Shown: piece by piece, positions 9,540 to 19,073 of the stretch
How positions within the stretch are numbered: position 1 is the first letter of the stretch
Layout: each line of letters starts with the position of its first letter
NCBI RefSeq assembly: GCF_029892045.1
Contig: NZ_CP120368.1
Coordinates: 1,300,001-1,364,000 of the forward strand
Direction: 5' to 3'
DNA: 64,000 nt
From: Sinorhizobium numidicum
GTDB taxonomy: Bacteria > Pseudomonadota > Alphaproteobacteria > Rhizobiales > Rhizobiaceae
Notes under the pieces: model-generated
Database searches by the model: none
What the model saw: only the letters and a program-made list of their open reading frames with translations
Told to the model about the DNA's origin: nothing
Program-made: the position numbers and the translations under genes

Positions 9540-11681
9540 ATGTCGGGCGTCGGCAGTGGACAGCAGGATGTGGATATCGATCTCGGCGGGCTCGTCCGCG
9601 CTATTTGGCAGCGCCGGACCCGCGTCCTGCTCGTCACGGTCTGCGCCGCCGCGATCGCGTTTACGGCCGCGAAGATGATCGCACCTGACTACGAGGGCGA
9701 GACGCGTGTGCTCATCGAATCGCGCGAACCGGAGTTCAGTGGCCAGAGCCAGGTACCCCCGGGCGGTTCGGATCGGGTTTTCGACGAGTCCGGCATATCG
9801 AGCCAGGTGCAGGTGCTACGTTCCGTCGATCTGATCAAACAGGTCGCACGAAACATGAAACTTCATGAGCTCGCGGAGTTCGATCCCTCCGCCCATCCTT
9901 CGGCTGCTTCCGATCTTCTGGTGATGCTCGGCCTCAAGAAAAACCCGCTCGAACTGCCGCCGGAAGAGCGGATATTGAAGGAATTCAATTCGAAGCTGCA
10001 GGTGTATCAGGTTGAAAAATCACGCGTGATCGCCATTGTCTTTACCTCGAAGGACCCGCAGCTCGCTGCGGCCATTCCGAATGAAATGGCGAAGGTCTAT
10101 CAGGCGCTGCAGAGTGGCGCGAAGCTCGATTCCAATTCCGAGGCGAGCCGCTGGTTGGAACCGGAAATCGCCAACCTGCGCGAAAAGGTGCGTGAGGCCG
10201 AGGCGAAGGTCGCCGTCTACCGTGCCGAATCGGGTTTGCTGCCGACCGGCGAGACGCAGAATTTTGCCACCCGCCAGCTTACCGACATTTCGACCGAGCT
10301 CGCGCGGGTGCGCGGGGAGAGGGCGAATGCGGCGGCGCGCGCCGAAGGTGTGCGGGCTGCGCTCGCAGCCGGCCGTTCGGTCGATACGCTCGCCGACATA
10401 GTCGGATCGCCGATGATCCAGCGGCTCAAGGAAAACCGGGCCAATATCCAGGGGCAGATCGCCGATTTGTCGACCGCTCTGCTCGACGGCCATCCGCGCC
10501 TGAAGGGGCTGAAATCTCAACTCGAAGGTATCGAGGGGCAGATCCGCGCGGAGACACACAAGATACTCGGTAGTCTCGACAACGAGGCGAAGGTCGGCCA
10601 GCTGCGCGAACAGCAGTTGGTACAGCAACTGAACGCTCTTAAGGCCCAATCGGCGCAGGCGGGCGAGGAAGAGGTCGGCCTGCGCGCATTGGAGCGTGAA
10701 GCAACAGCGCAGCGGCAGCTTCTCGAAACCTATCTCGCCCGCTACCGTGAGGCGACCTCGCGGAGCGTCGCGAACGCTACACCCGCCGATGCGCGCGTGA
10801 TTTCGAAGGCCGTAGTCCCCACCAATGCGAGTTTTCCGAAAGTACTGCCGATCACCATGGTCGCAGCGTTCGCCGCATTTCTGGTCAGTTGCGTCGTCAT
10901 CATGCTTGGCGAGCTCTTCAGCGGACGGGCGCTGAGGCCGGTCTCGGCTTCGGGGGCGACGCCTCTCAGATCCCCTTCGCCTGCTCTCGCAATCCCGAGC
11001 GCTGCCGAAGAGATTTCTGCGCCTGTCCTTGCGACGGAAGAGCTGACCGAACGGGAAGAGCAGCAGGGATCTATCCCGGCGCCGGACGATGATTTTTCGA
11101 TCGAGGCGGTTGCAGATCATCTTCGCGAGAAGGATGTCAGGGTCGCCGTTTCGGTATCGCCGGGCGGCGACGAGGGATCGACGGCAGCCGTCATGTTGGC
11201 CCGCCTGCTGGCCGAGAAGGAGCAGAAGGTCGTGATGATCGATCTTTCCGGCTCGGCTTGCCCGACGCGGCTTATGGCTCAATCACCTCATCTGCCGGGG
11301 ATAACGAACCTGCTCTCTGGCGAGGTCGCCTTCGCAGAATCGATCCACGGGGACAGATTTTCGGACGCGCATGTCATTCCCCACGGCGACGCCGATCCGC
11401 GAGTGGCAATGCGCGGCATCGAGCGGCTGCAGATGATCATCGACGCGCTGACCAACGCCTACGACCTGGTCCTGATCGAATGCGGTTCGGCCGACGCTGA
11501 TGCCGTCGCCAAGATCGCTCGGCGAGAGGGAAGCGAGATCATTCTATCGGCACGATCGGTCGGCGATGAACAGATCGTAGAGCTGCTCACGAGCTTCGGC
11601 GAGGCCGGATACCGTGACATCATGCTAATGACCGGACGCGGCGAAAGCGACCCGGAATTCCCCGGGCGCCACGCGGCATGA
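9540..11681 (+). CDS. Wzc/ExoP-like polysaccharide co-polymerase with degraded kinase domain
   Basis: I start this protein (713 residues) at ATG 9540. The Wzz domain then begins normally with VDIDLGGLVRAIWQRRTRV; the earlier in-frame codon adds 19 unrelated residues. It has a first membrane span at about residues 20-38, a long coiled-coil periplasmic region, and a second span around 438-460 (VAAFAAFLVSCVVIMLGEL). The cytoplasmic P-loop-type domain is at about 530-700. Such proteins control chain length and export with a Wza partner, here the divergent lipoprotein. The Walker A region at 541-548 reads PGGDEGST, without the lysine. Walker A' and Walker B are also altered and there is no C-terminal tyrosine cluster. 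It is therefore probably not an active tyrosine kinase. Confidence 0.88.
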   Translation: MSGVGSGQQDVDIDLGGLVRAIWQRRTRVLLVTVCAAAIAFTAAKMIAPDYEGETRVLIESREPEFSGQSQVPPGGSDRVFDESGISSQVQVLRSVDLIKQVARNMKLHELAEFDPSAHPSAASDLLVMLGLKKNPLELPPEERILKEFNSKLQVYQVEKSRVIAIVFTSKDPQLAAAIPNEMAKVYQALQSGAKLDSNSEASRWLEPEIANLREKVREAEAKVAVYRAESGLLPTGETQNFATRQLTDISTELARVRGERANAAARAEGVRAALAAGRSVDTLADIVGSPMIQRLKENRANIQGQIADLSTALLDGHPRLKGLKSQLEGIEGQIRAETHKILGSLDNEAKVGQLREQQLVQQLNALKAQSAQAGEEEVGLRALEREATAQRQLLETYLARYREATSRSVANATPADARVISKAVVPTNASFPKVLPITMVAAFAAFLVSCVVIMLGELFSGRALRPVSASGATPLRSPSPALAIPSAAEEISAPVLATEELTEREEQQGSIPAPDDDFSIEAVADHLREKDVRVAVSVSPGGDEGSTAAVMLARLLAEKEQKVVMIDLSGSACPTRLMAQSPHLPGITNLLSGEVAFAESIHGDRFSDAHVIPHGDADPRVAMRGIERLQMIIDALTNAYDLVLIECGSADADAVAKIARREGSEIILSARSVGDEQIVELLTSFGEAGYRDIMLMTGRGESDPEFPGRHAA

Positions 11682-11744
11682 GAACCTAGCAAGCCGCTCT
11701 TAAGGCGAAATTCCAGGCGGGTTTCAGCCGGTGATTGCCGCAGG

Positions 11745-13007
11745 TCAATCGTCTTCCACTGATTTCGCCTGCCGCCGCTGCCGCTGGCGCTGAACGAACT
11801 CGTAAAAAGTCTTGTTGGCTTTGATGACCCGTTTTGTCCGCGCGACTGCGTGCTGGACCCCCGCGGCCAAATACCCGCGCGGCGTCAGTGGCAGGATAAT
11901 ATCCCGTAGTCGCGTCTCGACCGTGCACCACGAGCGTTTGTAAGGCTGATCGCCGATGCCGAAATCGAAGAGTGCCACCTCTTCGCCGCAGAGGCGCTCG
12001 ATCATCCGATAAAACAGCAGCTCTCCGGGACTGCTGTCGGCGGCGATCTCTTCATCGATCGAACCGAACTGGCAAATGACGTGATCGCCTTTGCGTGACA
12101 GGCCTGAAATGGCGATGACCCGGCCTTCGTGTTCGCCCTTGAGCCTTATCGCATTGAGCTCCAGTAGGTAGCCGGCATCCCGCCCTTTCTCGAAAGTACC
12201 GATCAACGCATGAAAGAACGCACGCGTGTCGGCATCGCGAAACGCATCCGGCAGGCCGAGCGCTTCGAAGCGCGCCGCTTTTTGGCGGAAGAATGTGTCG
12301 AGCAGCGCGTGTGCTTCCGGTGTTGCGCGGGCAACGACGTATTCGTAGCCGCCAATGGCGTCGAGACGCTTTTCGGATATGCGCATCTTCTTGCGCCGCC
12401 GCTTTGCGTTGAGTTGCGCAAGCGTGCGCTCCATGGTGCCGAGAAGCGGGAGTTGGAAGGAGGCATTGGGATTTTCGATTCCGGGCACGGCGGAAAGAGG
12501 ATGGGGCGCGCCACGCCACATTGATGGGATTCTATCGAGCATGACGACGTCGGCGAAACGTCGCAGGTGGGCGCTGATCCCCTCGGTCAGCGCGGCCGCC
12601 AGTTCGGCGCGCGGTGCCGGTTCTGCATCATTGCCAAACAAACCGGTATTGAGATTGCTATGTGCGGAGCCGATCAAGCGGGCTGTATGGAAGAAGCGTC
12701 CGCGATCGACCTCAAACGGCAGGATGAAAAGCGGCTCTCGCCCAAGCGCGCCGCGAACGATCAGCAGTCGGCTGCCGTGGGTTTTCGTCCACGCCGCACA
12801 CCAGTCGAAGCTTTGATGCAGGGAATTGCGGTTGTTCCCGTCCAGCGCGCGCCATTCGGCTTCAAGTGCGGCCGCATCGAAGTGGATGGAGATCGTGATC
12901 CGACCCGCATCATGCCTTTCGGCGAGCGGGAGCGTGCTCGAATTATGCGGCTCGGCACCGCTCGAAGGGGAAAGGGTGAAGTCGGTATTCGCCATCTCAT
13001 CTGTCAT
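11745..13007 (-). CDS. GNAT-fold acyltransferase, CelD/BcsL-like (Acetyltransf_6)
   Basis: This protein has about 420 residues (ATG at 13007; a later ATG at 12995 is also plausible). The central and C-terminal part, about residues 190-350, resembles the double-GNAT family once called cellulose-biosynthesis protein CelD. Visible segments are RRRKKMRISEKRL, FFRQKAARFEALGLPDAF, GRVIAISGLSRKGDHVICQFGS and SPGELLFYRMIERL. Family members acylate polysaccharides or their precursors in the cytoplasm. It is convergent with the Wzc-like gene and probably decorates the polymer. Substrate is unknown; no strong ribosome-binding site is visible. Confidence 0.75.
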   Translation of the reverse strand: MTDEMANTDFTLSPSSGAEPHNSSTLPLAERHDAGRITISIHFDAAALEAEWRALDGNNRNSLHQSFDWCAAWTKTHGSRLLIVRGALGREPLFILPFEVDRGRFFHTARLIGSAHSNLNTGLFGNDAEPAPRAELAAALTEGISAHLRRFADVVMLDRIPSMWRGAPHPLSAVPGIENPNASFQLPLLGTMERTLAQLNAKRRRKKMRISEKRLDAIGGYEYVVARATPEAHALLDTFFRQKAARFEALGLPDAFRDADTRAFFHALIGTFEKGRDAGYLLELNAIRLKGEHEGRVIAISGLSRKGDHVICQFGSIDEEIAADSSPGELLFYRMIERLCGEEVALFDFGIGDQPYKRSWCTVETRLRDIILPLTPRGYLAAGVQHAVARTKRVIKANKTFYEFVQRQRQRRQAKSVEDD

Positions 13008-13188
13008 CCGCACGCGTGGGAGTGAAGCAATTGGAGCGCGGATATTGCTACATCCGATTAATTCGCGCGGTCGCGCGGCGGCAACCGGGGAACGCAGTTA
13101 GCAAAGGGTGAAGCCGCCGCCGTTCTGCGGATGCGTTGGAAAAATCGTTATCGCTGCGTTAGATGTCGACCAATCGACGGAGCAGCCC

Positions 13189-13839
13189 ATGCCAGCCAGT
13201 TATGCCGCGCCGGATCCCGGTGCCAAGTTTCCCGTTGCCGAGTTCACACGTATCGGCTTCCTGAAGAACCTCGTGCGTTCGCCGCTCATCGAAGTCGGCG
13301 ACTTCAGCTACTACGACGACCCGCAAGGCCCTGAACACTTTGAGGAAAGATGCGTTCTCTATCACTACGACTTCATCGGAGACCGCTTGGTGATCGGACG
13401 GTTCTGCGCTTTGGCGACCGGCGTCCAGTTCATCATGAACGGAGCCAATCATGCGCTTGACGGCTTCTCGACCTTTCCGTTCGGGATCTTTCCCGGCAGT
13501 TGGCGCGAGGGCTTCGATTCCGCCGCCTATGCCAGCGGCTATCGCGGTGACACGATCGTCGGCAACGATGTCTGGATCGGCATGCACGCGACGATTTTGC
13601 CGGGTGTTACGATCGGCGACGGGGCCATTGTTGCGGCGAAATCGGTGATAACGAAAGACGTGCCTGCCTATGCGGTCGTCGCCGGCAATCCGGCAAGCGT
13701 CGTCAAGATGCGTTTCCCTGCAGAGGTGACAGCCTGTTTGCGCGCCATTGCGTGGTGGGACTGGCCGGTCGACAAGATCACGCGCAACATCGCGGCGATC
13801 ACCGGTGCCGACCTCGACGCGCTCAAAGGCGCGAAATAG
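13189..13839 (+). CDS. Hexapeptide-repeat O-acetyltransferase (CatB/Vat-like)
   Basis: This 216-residue protein starts at ATG 13189, with GGAG eight bases upstream. The C-terminal half shows left-handed beta-helix repeats ([38 protein letters not shown]) and the [15 protein letters not shown] closure. The N-terminal half has the [19 protein letters not shown] and MNGANH segments, with the family catalytic histidine in NGANH. The fold is that of xenobiotic acetyltransferases, which use acetyl-CoA. Next to a polysaccharide locus, sugar acetylation is at least as likely as antibiotic acetylation. I would not call it a resistance gene. Confidence 0.82.
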   Translation: MPASYAAPDPGAKFPVAEFTRIGFLKNLVRSPLIEVGDFSYYDDPQGPEHFEERCVLYHYDFIGDRLVIGRFCALATGVQFIMNGANHALDGFSTFPFGIFPGSWREGFDSAAYASGYRGDTIVGNDVWIGMHATILPGVTIGDGAIVAAKSVITKDVPAYAVVAGNPASVVKMRFPAEVTACLRAIAWWDWPVDKITRNIAAITGADLDALKGAK

Positions 13840-13842
13840 GCG

Positions 13843-14583
13843 TCAGTCGAGGAAACCGGTCGCGAGCGCTTTCGCCCATACGGGGCGGTTGCGCCGAGCG
13901 GCAAGGCGCGCCATCGCCATGTAATCGTAGCTCACGCAGCGGAAGGTGACGCTCCAGCTGTCGGCGGCGCACTCGACGATGGCGTAGCGCGCATCTGGCG
14001 AGCCGGTTTCGACCTTGTGGGCCACGGGCTGGTCGTCGTCATATCCGGGGCAGCCGACGCTGCCGGGATTGACGAGGAGGCGCCCGTCCCCGAGCCGCAC
14101 CACCCGCGGAACGTGGGTGTGGCCGCAGAGGATCACGGGACAATCGATACCCTCGGCAAAGCGCTCGATCGCCTTGCGCTCAGCCATGTGGACGACACCC
14201 TCTGCCGTCAGGCCTTCCATCCAGTAGGTCTCGTCGCTTTGGGGCGTGCCGTGACAGAGGAAGAGCGTGTCGCGATAGGTCAGGGTTTCCGGCAGGGCCG
14301 CCAGCCAATCGATGTGGCGCGATTCGAGCTCATCATGCGCAGCGCGGTCCGACGTGCCCATGTGCTCAGGATCGAATGTGAGAAGGTAGCGATCATGATT
14401 GCCGCGGATCGCCGGCATGCTGCGCCCTATCAGAATATCCGCCGTGCGCGCGGCGTTGAGCGGCCCACTGAAATGATCGCCGAGATTGACGATCTCGTTG
14501 ATCCCTTGCGCGTCGATATCCGCCAGCACGGCTTCGAGGGCCAGGTCGTTGCCGTGGATATCGGCGATGACAGCGATCTTCAT
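13843..14583 (-). CDS. Calcineurin-like metallophosphoesterase (YfcE/MJ0936 type)
   Basis: This protein has 246 residues. All five metal motifs of the family are visible: AVIADIHGN, VNLGDHFSG, IRGNHDR, FLCHGTP and LCGHTHVPRV, followed by LVNPGSVGCPG. It should be a soluble two-metal phosphodiesterase or phosphatase; the physiological substrate is unknown. It is convergent with the acetyltransferase, ending four bases away, and lies 16 bases downstream of the DUF2842 gene on the same strand. Confidence 0.88.
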   Translation of the reverse strand: MKIAVIADIHGNDLALEAVLADIDAQGINEIVNLGDHFSGPLNAARTADILIGRSMPAIRGNHDRYLLTFDPEHMGTSDRAAHDELESRHIDWLAALPETLTYRDTLFLCHGTPQSDETYWMEGLTAEGVVHMAERKAIERFAEGIDCPVILCGHTHVPRVVRLGDGRLLVNPGSVGCPGYDDDQPVAHKVETGSPDARYAIVECAADSWSVTFRCVSYDYMAMARLAARRNRPVWAKALATGFLD

Positions 14584-14599
14584 TGTTGCACCTCGGCGG

Positions 14600-14812
14600 T
14601 CAGCGCTTTGCAGCGGGTTTCTCCATCCACTTGATGATCAGCATCGCAGGGAGGATCCACAAGAGGCCGGTGAAGAAGAAATAAAGGAGATGCACCCACC
14701 AGGGCGATGCGCCGAGCAGGAGCGATGCGAAGGTAACAGCCGCCAGCGCATAAACGATGACAAGAACGATGATGAGGATGGTGCCGATCAGTTTTCTGAG
14801 GCGTACGGGCAT
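14600..14812 (-). CDS. DUF2842 family small membrane protein
   Basis: This protein has 70 residues. I start it at ATG 14812 because the known family begins MPVRLRKLIGT and an AAAGAAG site precedes it; the longer open frame upstream overlaps the ctaA side and has no family similarity. Two hydrophobic segments (about residues 8-30 and 38-60, with the WWVHLLYFFFTGLLWILP stretch) predict an integral membrane protein. DUF2842 is a small alphaproteobacterial family of unknown function. It is divergent from ctaA across 125 bases. Confidence 0.8.
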   Translation of the reverse strand: MPVRLRKLIGTILIIVLVIVYALAAVTFASLLLGASPWWVHLLYFFFTGLLWILPAMLIIKWMEKPAAKR

Positions 14813-14937
14813 TTTTCTTCTTTCGGATGGCGGCAATGCAGCCGCGACGGGATGCCGCAAAGGTTTCGGCCTTGTTTTGCACGGCGCTCTGGTGCAAATC
14901 AACGGCTTTCGGACCGGCGACAAACGAGGGAAAGCCC

Positions 14938-16041
14938 ATGGCGCATGCCGAGTTGGCAACAGAACAGACGCTCCTGCGGGAGATCGGCAGAACCGAGCGC
15001 AACCGGCGGCAGATCCGCGGCTGGCTTGCCGTCGTCCTGTTTGCGCTCTTTGCACTGGTGCTCGTCGGCGGCGGAACGCGGTTGACCGAATCCGGTTTGT
15101 CGATCACCGAATGGAAGCCCATTCACGGTGTCATCCCACCTCTGTCAGCACAGGAATGGGAAGAGGAATTTCAGCTCTACCAGCGGATTCCCCAATATGA
15201 GCAGCTCAACAAGGGCATGACGGTGGAGGAATTCAAGACCATTTTCTGGTGGGAATGGGCCCACCGCGTGCTGGCGCGCGCCATCGGCGTGATCTTCGCG
15301 CTGCCGCTTCTCTTCTTCTGGATCACCGGGCGGATTGAAAGGCGGTTGAGGCTGCCGCTTCTCGGCATTCTGTCTCTCGGAGCATTTCAGGGCTTTATCG
15401 GCTGGTGGATGGTATCTTCCGGTCTGGTCGAGCGAACCGAAGTCAGCCAGTACCGGCTCGCCACGCATCTGGTCATCGCCTGCCTGATCTTTGCCGCTTG
15501 CATGTGGATCCTGCGCGGCCTTTGTCCGCATTCCGATGACGCGGCGCCGACGAAAAGATCGCGAATGACGGCCGGCATCATCGCCGCCATGAGCCTGTTC
15601 CAGATCTATCTGGGCGCGCTGGTCGCGGGTCTCGACGCGGGCTTTACGTACAATACCTGGCCGCTGATGGACGGTGCGATCGTACCGGAAGGCCTCTTCG
15701 TGCAGCAGCCGGCCTGGATCAATCTCTTCGAAAATCCGAAGACGGTGCAATTCCTGCACCGCGCTGGCGCCTACCTGCTTTTCGCGCTGGCGCTGATCCA
15801 CATGATCGTCTCGCTGCGCGCCGCGCCGGAGACGACCCATGCCCGGCGCTCGGTAGTCCTCTTTGCCCTGGTGACGATCCAGGCAGTCGTCGGCATCACG
15901 ACTCTCGTGCTGCAGGTCCCAATCGGCTGGGCCGTGCTGCACCAGGCCGGCGCGCTCGCCGTGCTGGGATTTGCGATCGCGCACTGGCGCGGTTTCGTCG
16001 GCGAATATCCGAAATCGACGGCGATCGAAGTTCGCGACTGA
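14938..16041 (+). CDS. ctaA: Heme A synthase (COX15/CtaA)
   Basis: This 367-residue, eight-span inner-membrane enzyme oxidises the C8 methyl of heme O to give heme A for aa3-type cytochrome oxidase. Visible features are GGGTRLTESGLSITEWKPIHG after the first span and paired heme-ligand histidines in WEWAHRVLARAIG, ATHLVIACLIF, FLHRAGAYLLF and LHQAGALAVLG. ATG 14938 is chosen because GAGGG lies seven bases upstream and the normal family N-terminus follows. It is convergent with argC, with a terminator-like hairpin between. Confidence 0.95.
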   Translation: MAHAELATEQTLLREIGRTERNRRQIRGWLAVVLFALFALVLVGGGTRLTESGLSITEWKPIHGVIPPLSAQEWEEEFQLYQRIPQYEQLNKGMTVEEFKTIFWWEWAHRVLARAIGVIFALPLLFFWITGRIERRLRLPLLGILSLGAFQGFIGWWMVSSGLVERTEVSQYRLATHLVIACLIFAACMWILRGLCPHSDDAAPTKRSRMTAGIIAAMSLFQIYLGALVAGLDAGFTYNTWPLMDGAIVPEGLFVQQPAWINLFENPKTVQFLHRAGAYLLFALALIHMIVSLRAAPETTHARRSVVLFALVTIQAVVGITTLVLQVPIGWAVLHQAGALAVLGFAIAHWRGFVGEYPKSTAIEVRD

Positions 16042-16064
16042 TTAAATTCGATGCGGTGAAATGA

Positions 16065-16095
16065 AACCCAGTCGGCTAACCGACGGGGCTTTGTG
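16065..16095. terminator. Terminator-like hairpin between convergent ctaA and argC
   Basis: GTCGG (16071-16075) pairs with CCGAC (16080-16084) around a CTAA loop, extended by CCC/GGG across one mismatch, and is followed by CTTTGTGTT. Fits termination of ctaA; the short stem keeps confidence moderate. Confidence 0.45.
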
Positions 16096-16108
16096 TTGCA
16101 TGGCATCA

Positions 16109-17041
16109 TCAGGCCGAAAGCATCAGGTCCATGTTCTGGACGGCCGCCCCGGAAGCGCCCTTGCCGAGGTTGTCGAGCAGGGCGAGGAGGTTCACATGCG
16201 CGCCGCCGCTCGCCCCGAAGACGAAAAGCTTCATCGTGTCCTTGCCGGCAAGCTCCGTCGCATCGATCCGGGCGAGCTTTTCGCTTTCGGCGAGCGGGAC
16301 GACTTCGACGATCGATTGGTCGGCGTAATGCTCGACGAGCGCGGCGTGGATGTTTTCGAGCGTCGCGCCGGGAGCGAGGTCGTCGAGATAGAGCGGCACC
16401 TGCACGATCATCCCCTGCGGGAACTTTCCGACGGAGGGCGAGAAGACCGGCGCGCGCTCGAGCAGACCGTGCATCTTCATCTCCGGCACATGCTTGTGCT
16501 TCAGCGTGAGACCGTAGAGGAAGTGGGGCGCGCTGATGTGATCGGGGCTCTGTTCGTCCTCCATTTGCGCGATCATCTGCTTGCCGCCGCCGCTATAACC
16601 GGAAACTGCGTTGACGGTAACGGGATAGCCATCCGGCAGGATGCCCGCCTGGCGCAACGGCCGGATCAGGCCGATCGCCCCTGTCGGGTAGCAGCCGGGA
16701 TTGGCGACGTGGCGTGCATCGCGGATCTTCGCAGACTGCGCCTTGTCCATTTCCGCAAAGCCGTAGGCCCAGTCGGGCGCAACGCGATGTGCGGTCGACG
16801 TATCGATGATGCGAACGCGATTGTTGCCGGCGACCATGGCAACCGCTTCGCGGGACGCATCGTCGGGCAGGCAGAGGATGGCAATGTCGGCGCTGTTCAG
16901 GAGATCCTCGCGCATCGCCGCATTGCGCCGTTCCGCTTCCGCGATCGACAGCAGCTCAAGATCCCTGCGATCGGCCATGCGCGCGCGGATCTGCAGGCCC
17001 GTCGTGCCGTGTTCGCCATCGATGAAGATCTTCGGTTTCAT
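16109..17041 (-). CDS. argC: N-acetyl-gamma-glutamyl-phosphate reductase, type 2
   Basis: This 310-residue protein has the length of the short (type 2) ArgC found in alphaproteobacteria. It reduces N-acetylglutamyl phosphate to the semialdehyde with NADPH in arginine synthesis. Visible are the N-terminal [14 protein letters not shown] nucleotide-binding segment, catalytic Cys117 in [13 protein letters not shown], and [14 protein letters not shown] 17041 is preceded by AGGAGCAGGAAAATC; upstream in-frame codons add no family sequence. It is the last gene of the leftward run phhA-speB-argC, 86 bases after speB. Confidence 0.95.
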   Translation of the reverse strand: MKPKIFIDGEHGTTGLQIRARMADRRDLELLSIAEAERRNAAMREDLLNSADIAILCLPDDASREAVAMVAGNNRVRIIDTSTAHRVAPDWAYGFAEMDKAQSAKIRDARHVANPGCYPTGAIGLIRPLRQAGILPDGYPVTVNAVSGYSGGGKQMIAQMEDEQSPDHISAPHFLYGLTLKHKHVPEMKMHGLLERAPVFSPSVGKFPQGMIVQVPLYLDDLAPGATLENIHAALVEHYADQSIVEVVPLAESEKLARIDATELAGKDTMKLFVFGASGGAHVNLLALLDNLGKGASGAAVQNMDLMLSA

Positions 17042-17127
17042 GATTTTCCTGCTCCTGCAGACTGTTACGGAGTTTTCCGCTATTAGTCTGGCATAGAATT
17101 GAATCAATTTCTTAGCGAACGCTCGGA

Positions 17128-18084
17128 TCAGCCGCGCCGTTCCGCGAGCCATTCGGCGCGCAAGCCCAGCATATACATGGCGATGGTCGCGCCAGCAATG
17201 GCGGTCACGTCGGCATGGTCATAGGCCGGCGCCACCTCGACCACGTCGCTCCCGGCGATATGAAGCGAGCTCAGCTTGCGCAGCACCGAGAGGATCTTGG
17301 CGCTCGACGGGCCGCCGGCGACAGGCGTGCCGGTACCGGGTGCATAGGCCGGGTCGAGGCAGTCGATGTCGAAGGTCAGATAGGCCGGCCGGCTCGAGAC
17401 ATGCCGCACGATCAAGTCGGCGATCTCCTCGGCTCTCATCTCCTCGACCTCGTAGCCGTAGACGATCCGAATGCCGCAATCCTCCGGTGCGTGCGTCCTG
17501 ATGCCGATCTGGATTGAATGCTCCACGTCGATCAGTCCCTCGCGCGCGGCGCGGCCGACGAAGGAGCCGTGATCGATGCGGCCTTTCTCGTCCGGCCAAG
17601 TATCCTGATGGGCATCGAACTGAACGAGGGCGAGGGGGCCATGGACGGCCGCATGCGCCTTCAGAACCGGATAGCTCACGAAGTGGTCGCCGCCAAGCGT
17701 CAGCAGGTAGGAGCCCGACTTGAGGATTTTTGCCGCCTCGCGCTCTATTGTGTCCGGCGTCTTCAAGTGATTGCCGTAGTCGAGCAGGCAGTCGCCATAG
17801 TCGATCGTTGCCATATCCGCGAAGAGATCGCGCTGGAATGGATATTGCGGATCGTTGTCGAAGATGGCCGACGCACAGCGTATCGCCTGCGGGCCGAAAC
17901 GGGCGCCGGGGCGGTTCGAGGTGGCCGCATCGAAAGGAATACCCCAGACCGCCGCGTCCACGTCCTTCAGCTGTTTGGTGTATCTCCGCCGCATGAAGGA
18001 GAGGATACCGGCATGGGTCGGATCGGAAGCCGCCGACGTGAGCGACCTTGCGGTAATCGCGTGGTCGATCGTCTTGTTTGCCAT
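17128..18084 (-). CDS. speB: Agmatinase (ureohydrolase family)
   Basis: This 318-residue enzyme hydrolyses agmatine to putrescine and urea. All binuclear Mn ligands are present: His134 in GGDHFVS, Asp157, His159 and Asp161 in FDAHQDTW, and Asp239 and Asp241 in [15 protein letters not shown]. The start at 18084 follows GGGAGAATGGACC; the long open frame upstream overlaps phhA and is not family sequence. It lies between phhA and argC on the same strand, so it is probably part of one amino-acid/polyamine transcription unit. A guanidino-acid specificity other than agmatine cannot be excluded. Confidence 0.9.
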   Translation of the reverse strand: MANKTIDHAITARSLTSAASDPTHAGILSFMRRRYTKQLKDVDAAVWGIPFDAATSNRPGARFGPQAIRCASAIFDNDPQYPFQRDLFADMATIDYGDCLLDYGNHLKTPDTIEREAAKILKSGSYLLTLGGDHFVSYPVLKAHAAVHGPLALVQFDAHQDTWPDEKGRIDHGSFVGRAAREGLIDVEHSIQIGIRTHAPEDCGIRIVYGYEVEEMRAEEIADLIVRHVSSRPAYLTFDIDCLDPAYAPGTGTPVAGGPSSAKILSVLRKLSSLHIAGSDVVEVAPAYDHADVTAIAGATIAMYMLGLRAEWLAERRG

Positions 18085-18169
18085 GGTCCATTCTCCCGTC
18101 AGATCGACGGGACGTTGGCCAATCGATGTCGGCAAGGCAAGACCTTGCCGACAAAATCTTGTGCATCGG

Positions 18170-18961
18170 TCAGGAGGCTTGGGCCTCGAAAGCCGGTGGG
18201 AAATCGCCGAGTGCCTTCGCCTCGTTGATCCGCGCTGTGACATCCTCCTCGATGATCGACTCGAGCTGAGCGAAACTTTCGATGACATAGTAGATCGGCT
18301 GGACGATATCGATGCGGTAGGGCGTGCGCAGCACGGTCATCAGGTCGAAGGGGCGGAACTCGCAAGCCATCGAAACCATGGCATGATGCGTCTCGCTCGG
18401 AGACGAAACGATGCCCGCGCCATAGCATCGCCGCCCTTTTGGCGTGTTGATCAGCCCGAACTCCACGGTGAACCAAAAGATGCGGAACAGGTGCCACGAA
18501 TAGCCCTTGCCGAGCGCGGCCGCCTTTTGCCCGAAGCGGCGGACGAAGTTGGCGTAGCTCTGGTTGGTGAGCAGCGGGCAATGGCCGAAAACCTCGTGGA
18601 AGAGGTCAGGCTCCTCGATATAGTCGATATGCTCTCGCCGCCGCATGAAGGTTGCGAGCGGGAACTTGCCTTGCGACAAGAGCTCGTAGAAGCGCGAGGG
18701 CGGGATGAGCGCCGGCACGCCTTCGACGCCGAAACCGGTGCTCTCGGCAAGCCGCCTGTTGACCTCCTTGAGCTGCGGGACCTTGTCCGGATTCAAGCCA
18801 AGCGTCCGCACGCCTTCGAGATATTCGTCGCATGCCTTGTCCGCGAGCAGCGCAATCTGCCGCCGGTAGAGCTCGCCCCAGATCGCATCCTCCTCAGGCG
18901 TGTAGAGGTAGGTGCCGTCCGGCTCCGGCAGCTTGGCAGTATAGGTGCTTTCCTTGGTCAT
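18170..18961 (-). CDS. phhA: Phenylalanine 4-monooxygenase
   Basis: This 263-residue bacterial, catalytic-domain-only aromatic amino acid hydroxylase converts phenylalanine to tyrosine with tetrahydropterin and O2. The iron ligands are His122 and His127 in FHEVFGHCPLL and Glu167 in FTVEFGL. GAGGAGACGTC precedes the ATG. The pterin recycling gene phhB is not next to it. It is divergent from an Lrp-type regulator across 112 bases, a classical arrangement that suggests local control by amino acids. Confidence 0.95.
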   Translation of the reverse strand: MTKESTYTAKLPEPDGTYLYTPEEDAIWGELYRRQIALLADKACDEYLEGVRTLGLNPDKVPQLKEVNRRLAESTGFGVEGVPALIPPSRFYELLSQGKFPLATFMRRREHIDYIEEPDLFHEVFGHCPLLTNQSYANFVRRFGQKAAALGKGYSWHLFRIFWFTVEFGLINTPKGRRCYGAGIVSSPSETHHAMVSMACEFRPFDLMTVLRTPYRIDIVQPIYYVIESFAQLESIIEEDVTARINEAKALGDFPPAFEAQAS

Positions 18962-19073
18962 GACGTCTCCTCATTCGTCAGAACAGATTGCTGTTGCAAT
19001 TGTATCTCCAACGGGCTGAGTATTTGTTTCACAGTTGCCGCTTATCGGTTTGCTGGCGGGAGGAATTTTCAAA

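Noticed and set aside
13189..13839. Antibiotic (chloramphenicol/streptogramin) acetyltransferase
   Set aside because: The hexapeptide family is broad, and the position beside polysaccharide genes makes sugar acetylation at least as likely; resistance cannot be claimed.
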